64,000 nt of DNA from Methanomassiliicoccales archaeon RumEn M2 (GTDB taxonomy: Archaea > Thermoplasmatota > Thermoplasmata > Methanomassiliicoccales > Methanomethylophilaceae). The notes beneath the pieces are model-generated. The model did not search any database. It saw nothing but the letters and a program-made list of their open reading frames with translations, and was not told the DNA's origin. A program made the position numbers and the translations under genes. The DNA is taken from assembly GCA_001421175.1 (NCBI GenBank), contig LJKL01000015.1, forward strand, positions 62,001 through 126,000. Direction: 5' to 3'. Within the stretch, counting starts at the first letter, position 1, and every line of letters begins with the position of its first letter. Shown in pieces: positions 1-8,607 of the stretch.

Positions 1-543
1 AGGGCGATAAGGGAAGCATGCGGATTCACCTCAGAGGAGATGGCTGAGGCGACCGGTGTTGACGAGAGCAAGTACATCGAATATGAGTCCGGGACCCTGG
101 ACTTCACCTTCACTTTCCTTTACAGATGCGCCGAGAAATGCGGCGTGGACATAGTGGACCTTCTTACCGGCGGCAGCCCCCACCTTTCAGAGTACGCTGT
201 TGTCCGTGCCGGCGAAGGACTCCCGATGAAGAGGCGCGAAGGATTCGACTATTATCTTCTGGCTGCCACATTCAAGAACAAGACCGCCGAGCCTTTCCTG
301 GTCCAGGCACCCTACAGGGAGGAGGATCTCAACAGGCCCATAGCGCTGTCCTCTCACCAGGGACAGGAATTCGATTATGTCATCAGCGGGAAGATGACCT
401 TCGTCCTCGAGGACCACCGTACGGAGCTCGGGCCCGGTGATTCCGTGTATTACGACTCGGGGAAGCCCCACGGGATGGTGGCATCCGATAAGGACGGCTG
501 TGTTTTCTTAGCGATCATCATGAGGGAGGAGGAGTCCTGTTGA
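1..543 (+). CDS. HTH-cupin transcriptional regulator (5' end outside window)
   Basis: The reading frame is open from base 1, so the start lies upstream of the window. The visible N-terminus looks like the second half of an XRE-type helix-turn-helix (FTSEEMAEATGV followed by YIEYESG). A cupin barrel follows from about residue 85, with SSHQGQEFDYVISGKM and LGPGDSVYYDSGKPHGM as the two cupin motifs. This is the usual plan of HTH-cupin regulators that sense a small ligand. Its stop overlaps the TTG start of the acyl-CoA synthetase (TTGA), so the two are co-transcribed and the regulator probably controls or responds to acyl-CoA metabolism. That link is inferred from position. Confidence 0.85.
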   Translation, partial: RAIREACGFTSEEMAEATGVDESKYIEYESGTLDFTFTFLYRCAEKCGVDIVDLLTGGSPHLSEYAVVRAGEGLPMKRREGFDYYLLAATFKNKTAEPFLVQAPYREEDLNRPIALSSHQGQEFDYVISGKMTFVLEDHRTELGPGDSVYYDSGKPHGMVASDKDGCVFLAIIMREEESC

Positions 544-2190
544 GGAACATAAACGAGAGATATGTCGAGGAGACCTATGACGAGAAAGGTCTCCTGAAGA
601 CCATCGGATTCCGCTGGCCCGAGAATTTCAATTTCGGCTATGATATCGTGGACGACATAGCCAGGCACGATCCGGACATGAGGGCCGTGGTCTGGGCCAG
701 TGACACCGGGGAGGAGAGGATCTTCACCTTCGGCGATCTGAAGAGGCTTTCGGACAAGACCGCGAACTACCTTATGTCCCTGGGCGTAAAGAAGGGCGAC
801 AGGGTCATGATAATGATGAAGCAGCGCTATGAATTCTGGTATCTCTCGGTGGCGCTGCATAAGATCGGCGCCATCATGATACAGGCCACATACATGCTGA
901 CGAAACATGACGTGGAGTACCGCATAAATGCCGCAGAGGTGGAGACCGTCATATGCACATCACAGACCCAGATAACTGACTCTGTTGACGCCGCAGAGAA
1001 CGTGCCTTCCCTGAAGAGGAAGATCATCGTGGGAACACCCAAAGAAGGATGGCTGGATTTCACGGAAGGCGTGGATAAGGCGTCCGATAAGCTGGAGAGG
1101 ATAGAGACTAGGGCGGACGACATAATGCTCATCTACTTCACATCCGGCACCGCAGGGAACCCGAAAATGGTGATGCATGACTACACGTACCCTCTGGGCC
1201 ACATACAGACGGCGAAGCACTGGCAGAACGTTATTCCCGGGGGACTGCATTTGACGGTGTCCGATACGGGCTGGGCGAAATCCGCCTGGGGAAAGCTGTA
1301 CGGCCAGTGGATAATGGAATGCGCCGTTATGGTCTACGAGTACGATAGGTTTGATCCGTCGGATATTCTGAATGTGGTGGAGAAGTACAAGGTCACGAGC
1401 CTGTGCAGCCCCCCCACGATGTTCAGGATGTACATCAATGCCGGACTCGAGGGCCACGATCTCTCATCATTGAAAAGCTGTACCATAGCGGGAGAGGCTC
1501 TCAATCCGGATGTCTTCAAGACCTGGCACAAATCCACCGGCATAATGCTGATGGAGGGTTTCGGTCAGACGGAGACCACCGTTCTTATAGCCAACCTTAG
1601 GGGAATGACCCCGAAGCCCGGGTCCATGGGGAAACCGACCCCGCAATACGCTGCTGATATCGTCGACGAGAACGGCAAGCCCTGCCCGCCCGGTGTCAAC
1701 GGGGAGATCGTCGTCAGCATAGAAACCAGAACTCCGGGCATGATGATAGGGTATTACAGGGACCCGGAGAAAACCTCCAAGACCCACTACGGGGGATACC
1801 ACCACACCGGGGATATCGCATGGAAGGATGAGGACGGCTACTTCTGGTACATAGGCCGTAACGATGATGTGATCAAATCCTCCGGTTACAGGATCAGCCC
1901 CTTTGAGGTGGAGAGCGTGCTCGTCGAGCATCCTTCGGTGCTGGAATGCGCCATCACCGGTGTCCCCGACCCTGTGCGCGGACAGGTCGTCAAAGCGACC
2001 ATAGTCCTCAAGAAAGGCTATGAGCCGGGGGGAGGATCTCAAGAAGGAGATCCAGAAATTCGTGAAGAAGAGCACCGCACCGTACAAGTACCCGAGGATC
2101 GTCGAATTCGTGCCCGAGCTCCCCAAATCCATAAGCGGAAAGATAAGAAGGCACGTGATACGTGATAAGGACGCCTCCGGCGAAGAATAG
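540..2190 (+). CDS. AMP-forming acyl-CoA synthetase, frameshifted near C-terminus
   Basis: Member of the AMP-binding (ANL) family, which activates a carboxylic acid with ATP and transfers it to CoA. The P-loop-like core [11 protein letters not shown], the motif GFGQTETT and the hinge region [20 protein letters not shown] with [16 protein letters not shown] are visible; size and layout fit medium-chain or acetyl-type synthetases. Start is TTG at 540, with GGAGGAG upstream and a 4-base overlap with the regulator. The frame breaks at a run of six G (2027-2032). With five G the usual C-terminal domain is restored ([16 protein letters not shown], containing the catalytic lysine region) and the gene ends at 2190, about 549 aa. 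Without the correction the last 45 residues are nonsense. Substrate is unknown. Confidence 0.9.
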
Positions 2191-2203
2191 GCAAAGGAAG
2201 GAA

Positions 2204-3650
2204 ATGACAGAGAAGATCAACCGAACCTTCACGATCAGGATCCCCGACAAGCCCGGGGCATTCATGCTGGTGACCAGGATCATAAAGAAGCACGACGGGA
2301 ACATAACCAGGGTCAGCTACAACAAGGCCCTGGACCTCAACACCCTGTTCGTTGAGGTCAGAGCGGAGCGCGGGGAGCTGGACTCCGTTGCGGATGAGCT
2401 CTCCGCCATAGGATTCCTGGAGGACACCATAACCGATGCCAGGGTCGTGGTGGTGAGCATAAAGATCAGGGACGAGCCGGGAGGGCTGTATCCCGTCCTC
2501 AAGATACTGGACCGCTACGACGTGAACATATCCTACATAAGCTCCAATGCGGACAACAGCGATTACCAGGACTTCAAGATGGGGCTTCTGATAGAGAACC
2601 CGAAGATGATCAGAATGATACTGGAGGATATCAGCGAACTGTATCCCATAGATATCATCGACTACAACGGAAGGGAATCCGACCTGGACAACACCGTCTT
2701 CTACATACGCCTGGGCAACAGGATACAGAGGCTCTTCGATCTAGAGCCGCAAAGGACCATGGAGTTCATACAGGAATCCAACAGGATCTATCAGATGCTC
2801 CAGGACGGCGGAGAGGACCCGAAGACCGTCTTCGGCAGCGTGGAGAGGCTGGCTGAGTATGTGGCAAGATACAGAGGCGATGCCTTCATCCCCGATGTCT
2901 CCTCGGTCGATCTCGGGAACGGAACATTACTGCACACGGTGGAGCCGCCTTGCGGCAGCAACACGTACATACTGGAGCACGAAAAGGACCTTCTGTTCAT
3001 CGATTCCGGATTCTCGGTATACGCAGAAGAGATGCTGGCACTTCTGAACGGCATGTTCCCCGGATTCCAAAGCAGGAAGAAATCGATGACCGTGACACAT
3101 GCGGACGTCGACCACTGCGGCCTTCTGTCCGTCATACAGGATGCGGACATATTCATGAACGCGAAGAGCGCCGACGGCTTGGAGAGGCAGAGCCGCATGG
3201 TGGACGACCACAGGGAGGAGAGCATGACCTGTGCGGGCTACAGCCATCTGAGCCGGATCGTAACCAATTACGTTCCGCCCGACCCCTCGAGGATCAGGGT
3301 TATAGCCGACGGCCCCGAGGAACACGACGATCTGGCACATATAGGCGGATTCTCCTTCGGAGGAATGGATTTCGAGATCTATGAAGGAGCGGGTGGCCAT
3401 CTTTACGGGGAGATGGTCTTCGTATGCAGAGATCCGAAGATCATATTCACGGGGGGACGTGTACGTCAATCTCAAAGGGATGTCGGATGAGAGGAAGGGA
3501 TTCACGTCCATAGCTCCGTATCTCATGAAGAGCGTTGACGTTGATCCCGCGAAAGCGAAGAGGATGAGGGAATCCGTCAAGAGAATGATAGAGGAGATGG
3601 GTGAAGGCACCATGGTCCTGACCGGCCACGGGCCTGCTGAGATCCGCTGA
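2204..3650 (+). CDS. Tandem ACT domain protein fused to a metallo-beta-lactamase-fold hydrolase, frameshifted
   Basis: Residues 1-80 and about 85-165 resemble two ACT domains (IRIPDKPGAFMLVTRIIKKH; IKIRDEPGGLYPVLKILDRY), which normally bind amino acids. From about residue 240 an MBL-fold domain follows, with a metal-binding THADVDHCGLL motif and a late TGHGP motif. I chose ATG 2204 because GGAAGG precedes it. The frame breaks in a six-G run at 3451-3456. Removing one G restores the end of the MBL domain (TGDVYVNLKGMS to the stop at 3650). It follows the acyl-CoA synthetase by 13 bases, so it is probably in the same transcript. The reaction is unknown; a ligand-gated thioesterase or lactonase is possible but speculative. 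Confidence 0.8.
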
Positions 3651-3971
3651 TCACTCTATCTTGAAGCAGACGTCCCTTTTGAGGCCCAGGTCCGCAGCTA
3701 CCTCTCCGGCCTTTATTATCGCTGACGGGACGGGGCAGGCGCTGTGATTTATATTCCTGCTTGCGGCGCAATATATGGGGTTATCGGAGAACGGCAGGCG
3801 GAGAACCTCGAAGACCTCCATGGGGTCCTTGAGCTCCTTGGCCATCTCCCTGATGGCGGGGCATTCGCTCTTTATCCTGAAGGTTACGTTCATCTCATCA
3901 TCGCCGACCGCTTCCACAACGGTCCTGAAACGGCATACGCCCGCATCTGCGGTTATCTTGCATTCAGCCAT
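3651..3971 (-). CDS. Small conserved Cys-containing protein, DUF6951-like
   Basis: A 106-residue soluble protein with six cysteines, including a C-terminal segment HSACPVPSAIIKAGEVAADL. The pattern resembles the small DUF6951 family seen in methanogens; this is recalled, not searched. It lies 40 bases downstream of the radical SAM gene on the same strand and so is likely the third gene of that operon. Its stop codon directly abuts the stop of the convergent ACT-MBL gene. The protein at 7304-7636 has a comparable length and a similar NCLLLPGVMTAAWAEAG segment, so the two may be distant relatives. No function is known. Confidence 0.65.
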   Translation of the reverse strand: MAECKITADAGVCRFRTVVEAVGDDEMNVTFRIKSECPAIREMAKELKDPMEVFEVLRLPFSDNPIYCAASRNINHSACPVPSAIIKAGEVAADLGLKRDVCFKIE

Positions 3972-4011
3972 AAGACAGCGTATCCCTGTGAGTCGGATTT
4001 TTAAATTGCGG

Positions 4012-5177
4012 TCACTGGATGCGGACCACGGAGTCGTAGGCTCTGGGATTGATCATCTTGCCCACAATGGCATCCCTGATGAATCGGTTGTATCCGGAGA
4101 GGTCGGGCTTGTCCCTGAGTATGCGCTCCATCTCCGACTTTATGTGGGAGAATACGGCTTTGTAGGTCACGCATGAGAAGCCGCCGTTCTCCCCTATGCC
4201 GTTCTCGGCCATGGCATCGACACTGCATCCGCCGTTGCACCATCTGTATATCTCGCATCCCTGGCACTTCTTCCTGCGGGATATAGATCCTTCCAGGATC
4301 CTTGCGAATCCCTCTGAATCGAGGCGTCGGAGATGCTGTCCATCTCCAGGATGTTCCCCAATCTCAGATCCTCGGGGCAGGCCTTGCCGCAGGGATACAC
4401 GTCCCCGTTGGGATGAACGCATATCCATGACGTGAGGCATGAGGCGTGGGCGCAGTCGGAGATGTTGGGATTGTCATTCACCACGGTCATTACGTACTGA
4501 TAGAAGGGCATCAGGGGGATCTTCGTATCGGGGTCGTTCATCCACCTGTCGAAGACCTCTATGCATCCTTCTATGTAGTCATCCGCGTCCAAAGCCAGAT
4601 CCGGGTTGTCCGCGGCGCACCCCATGGGGATCACGGGATTGTATGTGAACGGAACCGCGGATTCGTTGAATCTTTCGTATATCTCCGCCATCTCCCCCAC
4701 GTTGCCGCCGTGGATGGTGGCGCTGGCGGAGAACATGTGCTTCTTGTCCCTCATGTATGACAGCATCTTCTCTATGTGATCGCCGTCGGCCCCGGGACGC
4801 AGTCCCCTGTCCAGGCCGGCCTCGTAAGATACGCCGATGTTGAATCTGGCACCTTTGCAGAACTCTATGAATCTCGGTTTCAGAAGGGTGCCGTTCGTCT
4901 GTATCGTATTCCCGCATCTGGCTATTCTCTTGCCATAATGCTTCTTCTCCAAAGCGGCAACCGTCCTGAAGAAGGGCTCGCCAGCGGTCAGGGGCTCCCC
5001 GCCGTGCCATATGAACCACGCGGAATCGTATTCCCTTGCCACCAGGGATATCGTCCTATCAAGGACCTCCCTGCCCATGACCGAGGAATCGACCTCGGAA
5101 GGGCGGTGATAGCAGTGCCTGCACTGAAGATTGCAACCGAGGGTCGGCTTCATTATCACAGATATGAACTGACCCAT
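4012..5177 (-). CDS. Radical SAM/SPASM-domain enzyme, probable peptide maturase, frameshifted
   Basis: The N-terminus holds the radical SAM cluster motif CNLQCRHC, then the HGGEPL motif and the QTNGTLL segment. The C-terminus is a SPASM domain with cysteines in SWICVHPNGDVYPCGKAC and KKCQGCEIYRWCNGGC plus a later SCVTYK. This layout is that of anSME-like and peptide-modifying enzymes. The frame breaks near 4319-4322 by one missing base (GCCTCGATT should read GCCTCGGATT or similar). Repair gives about 388 aa, normal for the family. The start at 5177 has AGAGG eight bases upstream. It sits 19 bases behind the Cys-tail protein gene, which makes that protein a natural candidate substrate. The substrate assignment is inference. 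Confidence 0.88.
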
Positions 5178-5196
5178 TTTCGGCCTCTGTCAGCGC

Positions 5197-5694
5197 TCAG
5201 AACGGCCAGTAGCAGTACGAGCAGCAGGAGCCGTCAGACACGTAGGCGCAGCAGACCAGCAGCACCGCGACGATGCCTATGCAGGACCATGTGCACTTGG
5301 GGCCGCAGCAGGAGTAGCAGCCTGCGAGGCCGGTATGATAGTTATTCTCGTCTTCCTCCCCGGTAGGAGGCTTGTACTGAGTCGTGGCGAATGCCGGAAG
5401 GGACTGCTCCGCATAGGTCTTCTTGAGGTCTTCGTTGGATGCGATGGCCTTTGACTCCTTACCGGCTTTCCTCTCTTCCTTGGCCGCCATCTTGGCCTTC
5501 TTATTCTCTTCCTTCGCCGCCATCTTGGCCTTCTTCTCGTTCTCGGCTTGTTTTTCCGCGTGCAACTTTGCCCTCTCCTCTCTTTTGGCAGATTCGATCC
5601 TCGCTTTCCTTTCCGCCGAGGCAGATCTCCTCAGGCCGGGATCCTTTTTAACCCCGGATTCGGCTTTCAAATCGATAGACCTGTCCTTAACCAT
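5197..5694 (-). CDS. Lys-rich coiled-coil protein with a Cys-rich hydrophobic C-terminal tail
   Basis: About 165 aa. The first half is a charged, Lys/Glu/Ala-rich helix containing a near repeat (AKMAAKEENKK and AKMAAKEERKAG). The last 46 residues hold ten cysteines, among them GCYSCCGPKC, VLLVCCAY and SCCSYCYWPF, around a short hydrophobic segment IGIVAVLLV that could insert in a membrane. I chose ATG 5694 (MVKDRSIDLK) because the TATA box at 5743-5750 would place transcription start near 5720; an ATG at 5742 lies inside that TATA box. It is immediately followed by the radical SAM/SPASM gene. I do not recognise a family. A precursor peptide, a metal-binding protein or a tail-anchored structural protein are all possible. 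Confidence 0.7.
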   Translation of the reverse strand: MVKDRSIDLKAESGVKKDPGLRRSASAERKARIESAKREERAKLHAEKQAENEKKAKMAAKEENKKAKMAAKEERKAGKESKAIASNEDLKKTYAEQSLPAFATTQYKPPTGEEDENNYHTGLAGCYSCCGPKCTWSCIGIVAVLLVCCAYVSDGSCCSYCYWPF

Positions 5695-5774
5695 ATAGTA
5701 TACATCCTGCCAGACCTGTCGGCGTGGGATACTTTTAGACATATATAAATCATTCAGCACTCTACAGGAAACGT
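5695..5774. promoter_or_regulatory. Divergent promoter with one shared TATA box
   Basis: A single ATATATAAAT stretch at 5741-5750 sits about 28 bases before the ATG of the DUF5685 gene and about 50 bases before the chosen ATG of the Cys-tail gene. It can be read as a TATA box on both strands. This suggests that both transcripts share one core promoter. Confidence 0.55.
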
Positions 5775-6698
5775 ATGTTCGGGTATACTCTGCCGGTGGA
5801 ATCGACCCTCTCATCCAAGGATGCGATGACTTACAGGAATTACTACTGCGAGACATGCCATCAGCTGAGGGACGGGTACGGGGTGCTTTCCACCGTCGCC
5901 GTGAACTATGAGATGACCTTCGCCAACATACTTCTGAACTCCGTCTCCGAATCGGGGATTGGGATGAAGGGAACCCCGAACAAGAGCTTCTGCGTCCTGA
6001 GGCACGGGGTATCGGGATCGGAGCTGATGTCGGCCCTGGCCGCGTACACGGTGCTAGTTACCAACAACAGCCTGGTCGATGACGAGACCGACGGACCGGA
6101 CCTGAGATCCAAATTCGGCCTGCTGGCACTTAACAGGGCCATCGAGAAGGCGAAGGGAGACTACCCCTCTTTCCAGGAGCATATCGAGAAAGGGTACTCC
6201 GCCCTCCTGGATGCCGAGAGGGACGGATGCCCGGATGCCCTGCTCATGGGGCGGCTCTCGGCAGCCTCCATGATGGGCGTCCTGGGCGATATCCTGGGAG
6301 AAGGATTCGATGACGATCTGAAGGACCTTTTCCTTAATCTCGGGATCTGGGTCTATGTGATGGATGCCATCGAGGACCTTGACGAGGACTTCTCCCAAGG
6401 GAACTACAATCCTTTCCTGGTGAACGCCTCGGAGTATACGGGATCGAGAAACTACGTGGAGAGCAACATCTACCTCTTCAGCGAGACGATGGGAGAATGC
6501 ATAGGGAGCATCCAAAGCGCATACTCCAGGATACGTCCCAGGATAAGGATTAACGGGGATATCCTGGACAATATAATATTCTCAGGCATACCGGCCTCAG
6601 CCCACAGGATAATCAGAGGAGACAGGAGCATGAGCCCCAACGTCATGAACGCGATAAACGGAAGGCTGAACCGGGGCACCCAAAGATATTACATATGA
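5775..6698 (+). CDS. DUF5685 family protein
   Basis: A 307-residue, largely helical protein. The N-terminus MFGYTLPV followed by YYCETCHQL, GYGVLST and NYEMTFANILL matches what I recall of DUF5685, whose function is unknown. Two acidic clusters, VDDETDGPD (about 100) and DAIEDLDEDF (about 200), recall the paired Asp-rich motifs of all-alpha isoprenoid synthases. That resemblance is only by eye. The start lies about 29 bases from the TATA centre, giving an almost leaderless mRNA. It is transcribed divergently from the Cys-tail/radical SAM operon and shares its promoter, so a joint role is likely. Confidence 0.75.
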   Translation: MFGYTLPVESTLSSKDAMTYRNYYCETCHQLRDGYGVLSTVAVNYEMTFANILLNSVSESGIGMKGTPNKSFCVLRHGVSGSELMSALAAYTVLVTNNSLVDDETDGPDLRSKFGLLALNRAIEKAKGDYPSFQEHIEKGYSALLDAERDGCPDALLMGRLSAASMMGVLGDILGEGFDDDLKDLFLNLGIWVYVMDAIEDLDEDFSQGNYNPFLVNASEYTGSRNYVESNIYLFSETMGECIGSIQSAYSRIRPRIRINGDILDNIIFSGIPASAHRIIRGDRSMSPNVMNAINGRLNRGTQRYYI

Positions 6699-6726
6699 TT
6701 TTCATCAGGTACATTCATAACGGTGC

Positions 6727-7293
6727 ATGGAGACCATGGATGCCCTGTACGGGAGAAGGTCTGTCAGGAAGTACCTGCCCGAGCCTGTCCCTCCCGAGAA
6801 GATGAGAGCACTGATAGAGGCGGGTTGCCGCGCAGCCTCCGCCCTGAACGCCCAGGATGTGTCCTTCGCAGTCGTTACCGACAGGGACAAAGTGTCAGAA
6901 TACGGGGAAAGGGGCAAGAGAAGGACTTTGGAGGAGAGAAGGGCCGCCGGAAGGATGAGCCCTTACATAGAGCGCATACTGACAAGCGAGAGGTCCGTGA
7001 TATTCCATCGTGCCCCTGCGCTGATATTCCTCTTCACCTCCCCGGAATGCTACTCCCCGGTGGAGGATGCGTCCCTTGTTGCGGGCAACATCATGACGGC
7101 CGCGGAGGACATGGGCCTGGGAACCTGCTGGATAGGATTGGCTCAGGGCCTGAACGGCGACCCTGATTTCCGAAAGGAGCTGGATATCCCGGAGGACAGG
7201 ACCCTGAGGGCCACCATAACCGTGGGATATCCCGAGATCAGGGAGACCGTACCGAAGGAGAAGAAGCCCCCGGTGATACACGGGTGGATCTGA
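6727..7293 (+). CDS. Nitroreductase family FMN-dependent oxidoreductase
   Basis: A 188-residue nitroreductase-fold protein. The N-terminal ALYGRRSVRKYLPEPVPPEK carries the conserved Arg-Arg-Ser FMN-binding motif. The segment VAGNIMTAAEDMGLGTCWIG is the usual core helix, and the C-terminal ATITVGYP is the final FMN-contact strand. Such enzymes use NAD(P)H and FMN to reduce small organic substrates; the physiological substrate is not predictable. It follows the DUF5685 gene by 28 bases on the same strand and may be co-transcribed with it. Confidence 0.9.
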   Translation: METMDALYGRRSVRKYLPEPVPPEKMRALIEAGCRAASALNAQDVSFAVVTDRDKVSEYGERGKRRTLEERRAAGRMSPYIERILTSERSVIFHRAPALIFLFTSPECYSPVEDASLVAGNIMTAAEDMGLGTCWIGLAQGLNGDPDFRKELDIPEDRTLRATITVGYPEIRETVPKEKKPPVIHGWI

Positions 7294-7303
7294 TACGTTC
7301 CTG

Positions 7304-7636
7304 TCAGTCTATGAACTCAATGGAGAGGGACTCCCCTCTCCTCTTCGCCGACGCGGCTATCATGCCCGCCTCTGCCCAGGCGGCCGTCATCACGCCGGGG
7401 AGCAGGAGGCAGTTGGCGCTCATGTCCGAATCGATGAAATCCCGGAATATCCTGCTCCGTTTCTTATCGGCAAGGTCGTCGAGGGTCAGGGGGCCGAGCC
7501 CCTCAACGAATCTTCTCGCCTTCTCGCAGGTGCTGCTGTCCGTCATCACCATGTACCTTCCGTCTATTGTGCCGCTGACTCTGATCTCTGATACGTTCCC
7601 GCAGGGGAACATCCTGATCCGTACTTTAGTCGTCAT
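7304..7636 (-). CDS. Conserved small hypothetical protein
   Basis: A 110-residue soluble protein with no signal peptide or membrane segment. It has three cysteines, one in FPCGN near the N-terminus, one in DSSTCEKA and one in the C-terminal SANCLLLPGVMTAAWAEAGM. The C-terminal part resembles in layout the DUF6951-like protein at 3651-3971. It faces the nitroreductase gene (convergent, 10-base gap). Function unknown. Confidence 0.6.
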   Translation of the reverse strand: MTTKVRIRMFPCGNVSEIRVSGTIDGRYMVMTDSSTCEKARRFVEGLGPLTLDDLADKKRSRIFRDFIDSDMSANCLLLPGVMTAAWAEAGMIAASAKRRGESLSIEFID

Positions 7637-7715
7637 ATCTTATCTCCCGCATGCTCCTCCTTAAAAGAGCTCCGGAAAAGGAAAAAGGTTTCCAGGAATT
7701 GCGGATGACAGAGGA

Positions 7716-8408
7716 TCAGGATGATCCGGGGGACACTTCCCGCTTCACGGATTCGCGGCCGATGATCTCGTAGAATCCTGTCCTCTTGAGCTGCCCTGTG
7801 AATGCACGTATTATGTGGCCCAGGACCAGGGCCGCGAAAAGCGTTCCCTCGCGGACACCGACGAAGGTGCCGAAATGCAGCAGGGATATCACGGCCGCCA
7901 CAAGCACAAGGGTCAGATCGACCATCACCTTCACCCTTCCGAAATCGACCTTTGTACGGAACGATATGAAGAGCACCAGATACTCAGGGGGCATCATTGT
8001 GAGATCCGAGGCGATGAGGAGGCTGACGCCGAGCCCCAGCATCAGGCAGCTTATGATTATGGTCACCCATTGAAAGGCGTAGCCTGTGATATGGAGATCG
8101 GAGAGCAACAGGGAGAAGAGGTCGCACAGACCACTGAACACGACGACGGTCACGATCTGCGTCAGATAGATCGGGCGGTAGAGCTTCCCCATTATCAGCA
8201 CTCCCGCGGATATCAGGATGACGGAGAACAGCAGATTGGCCGTCCCCAGGGAGAGCGGTGTCGCAAGGCTCAGAACGAAGGGGACAGAGGTTATGGGGGA
8301 GGTCCCCAGAACAGCCTTGGATGAGACGACCACCGCGAAGGCCATCGTGATCAGCCCTGCGGCGGATGTCATCAAGCGCCGGGGCAGATACCTTCTATCC
8401 TTTGACAT
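7716..8408 (-). CDS. YczE/DUF6198-like integral membrane protein
   Basis: A 230-residue protein with about five hydrophobic helices (for example LITMAFAVVVSSKAVLG, LLFSVILISAGVLIMG and LVLVAAVISLLHFG). The short motif LGTSPITSVPFVLS in the first loop and the segment LGLGVSLLIASDLTMMPPEYL in the middle are typical of the YczE/YitT-like membrane family. These proteins are poorly characterised. It is monocistronic, with the DUF-like gene at 7304 downstream on the same strand after 79 bases. Function unknown. Confidence 0.75.
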   Translation of the reverse strand: MSKDRRYLPRRLMTSAAGLITMAFAVVVSSKAVLGTSPITSVPFVLSLATPLSLGTANLLFSVILISAGVLIMGKLYRPIYLTQIVTVVVFSGLCDLFSLLLSDLHITGYAFQWVTIIISCLMLGLGVSLLIASDLTMMPPEYLVLFISFRTKVDFGRVKVMVDLTLVLVAAVISLLHFGTFVGVREGTLFAALVLGHIIRAFTGQLKRTGFYEIIGRESVKREVSPGSS

Positions 8409-8607
8409 GGGGAATGGTTAATCGAACTAGTATATGCTGTTTCTGGTCTGTCACCTCTCTGCGCATAAAGGCCCGGCGGGCCCTGGGGAGGTCAGCGGGA
8501 CGATTGCCGCAAGGTTTGGATGATTCTGTCAGATCGCTGCCGGCCTTCGCAGTATCATATATATCATTAGCGGAATCATTATATATGAAAAAAATTCATG
8601 TTTAATC
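8409..8607 (+). promoter_or_regulatory. Upstream region of BspA-type gene with two TATA-like boxes
   Basis: The end of this gap is AT-rich and carries ATATATATC near 8560 and TTATATATG near 8580. Either could drive the surface-protein gene that starts at 8608; the first has the better spacing. A seven-codon ATG reading frame ending in TAA (ATGAAAAAAATTCATGTTTAA) lies just before the start. Its role is unclear. Confidence 0.4.

Noticed and set aside
2188-2190. TAG codon of the acyl-CoA synthetase as a pyrrolysine codon
   Set aside because: The protein is complete at TAG by comparison with the family, and read-through would run into the next gene without useful sequence.
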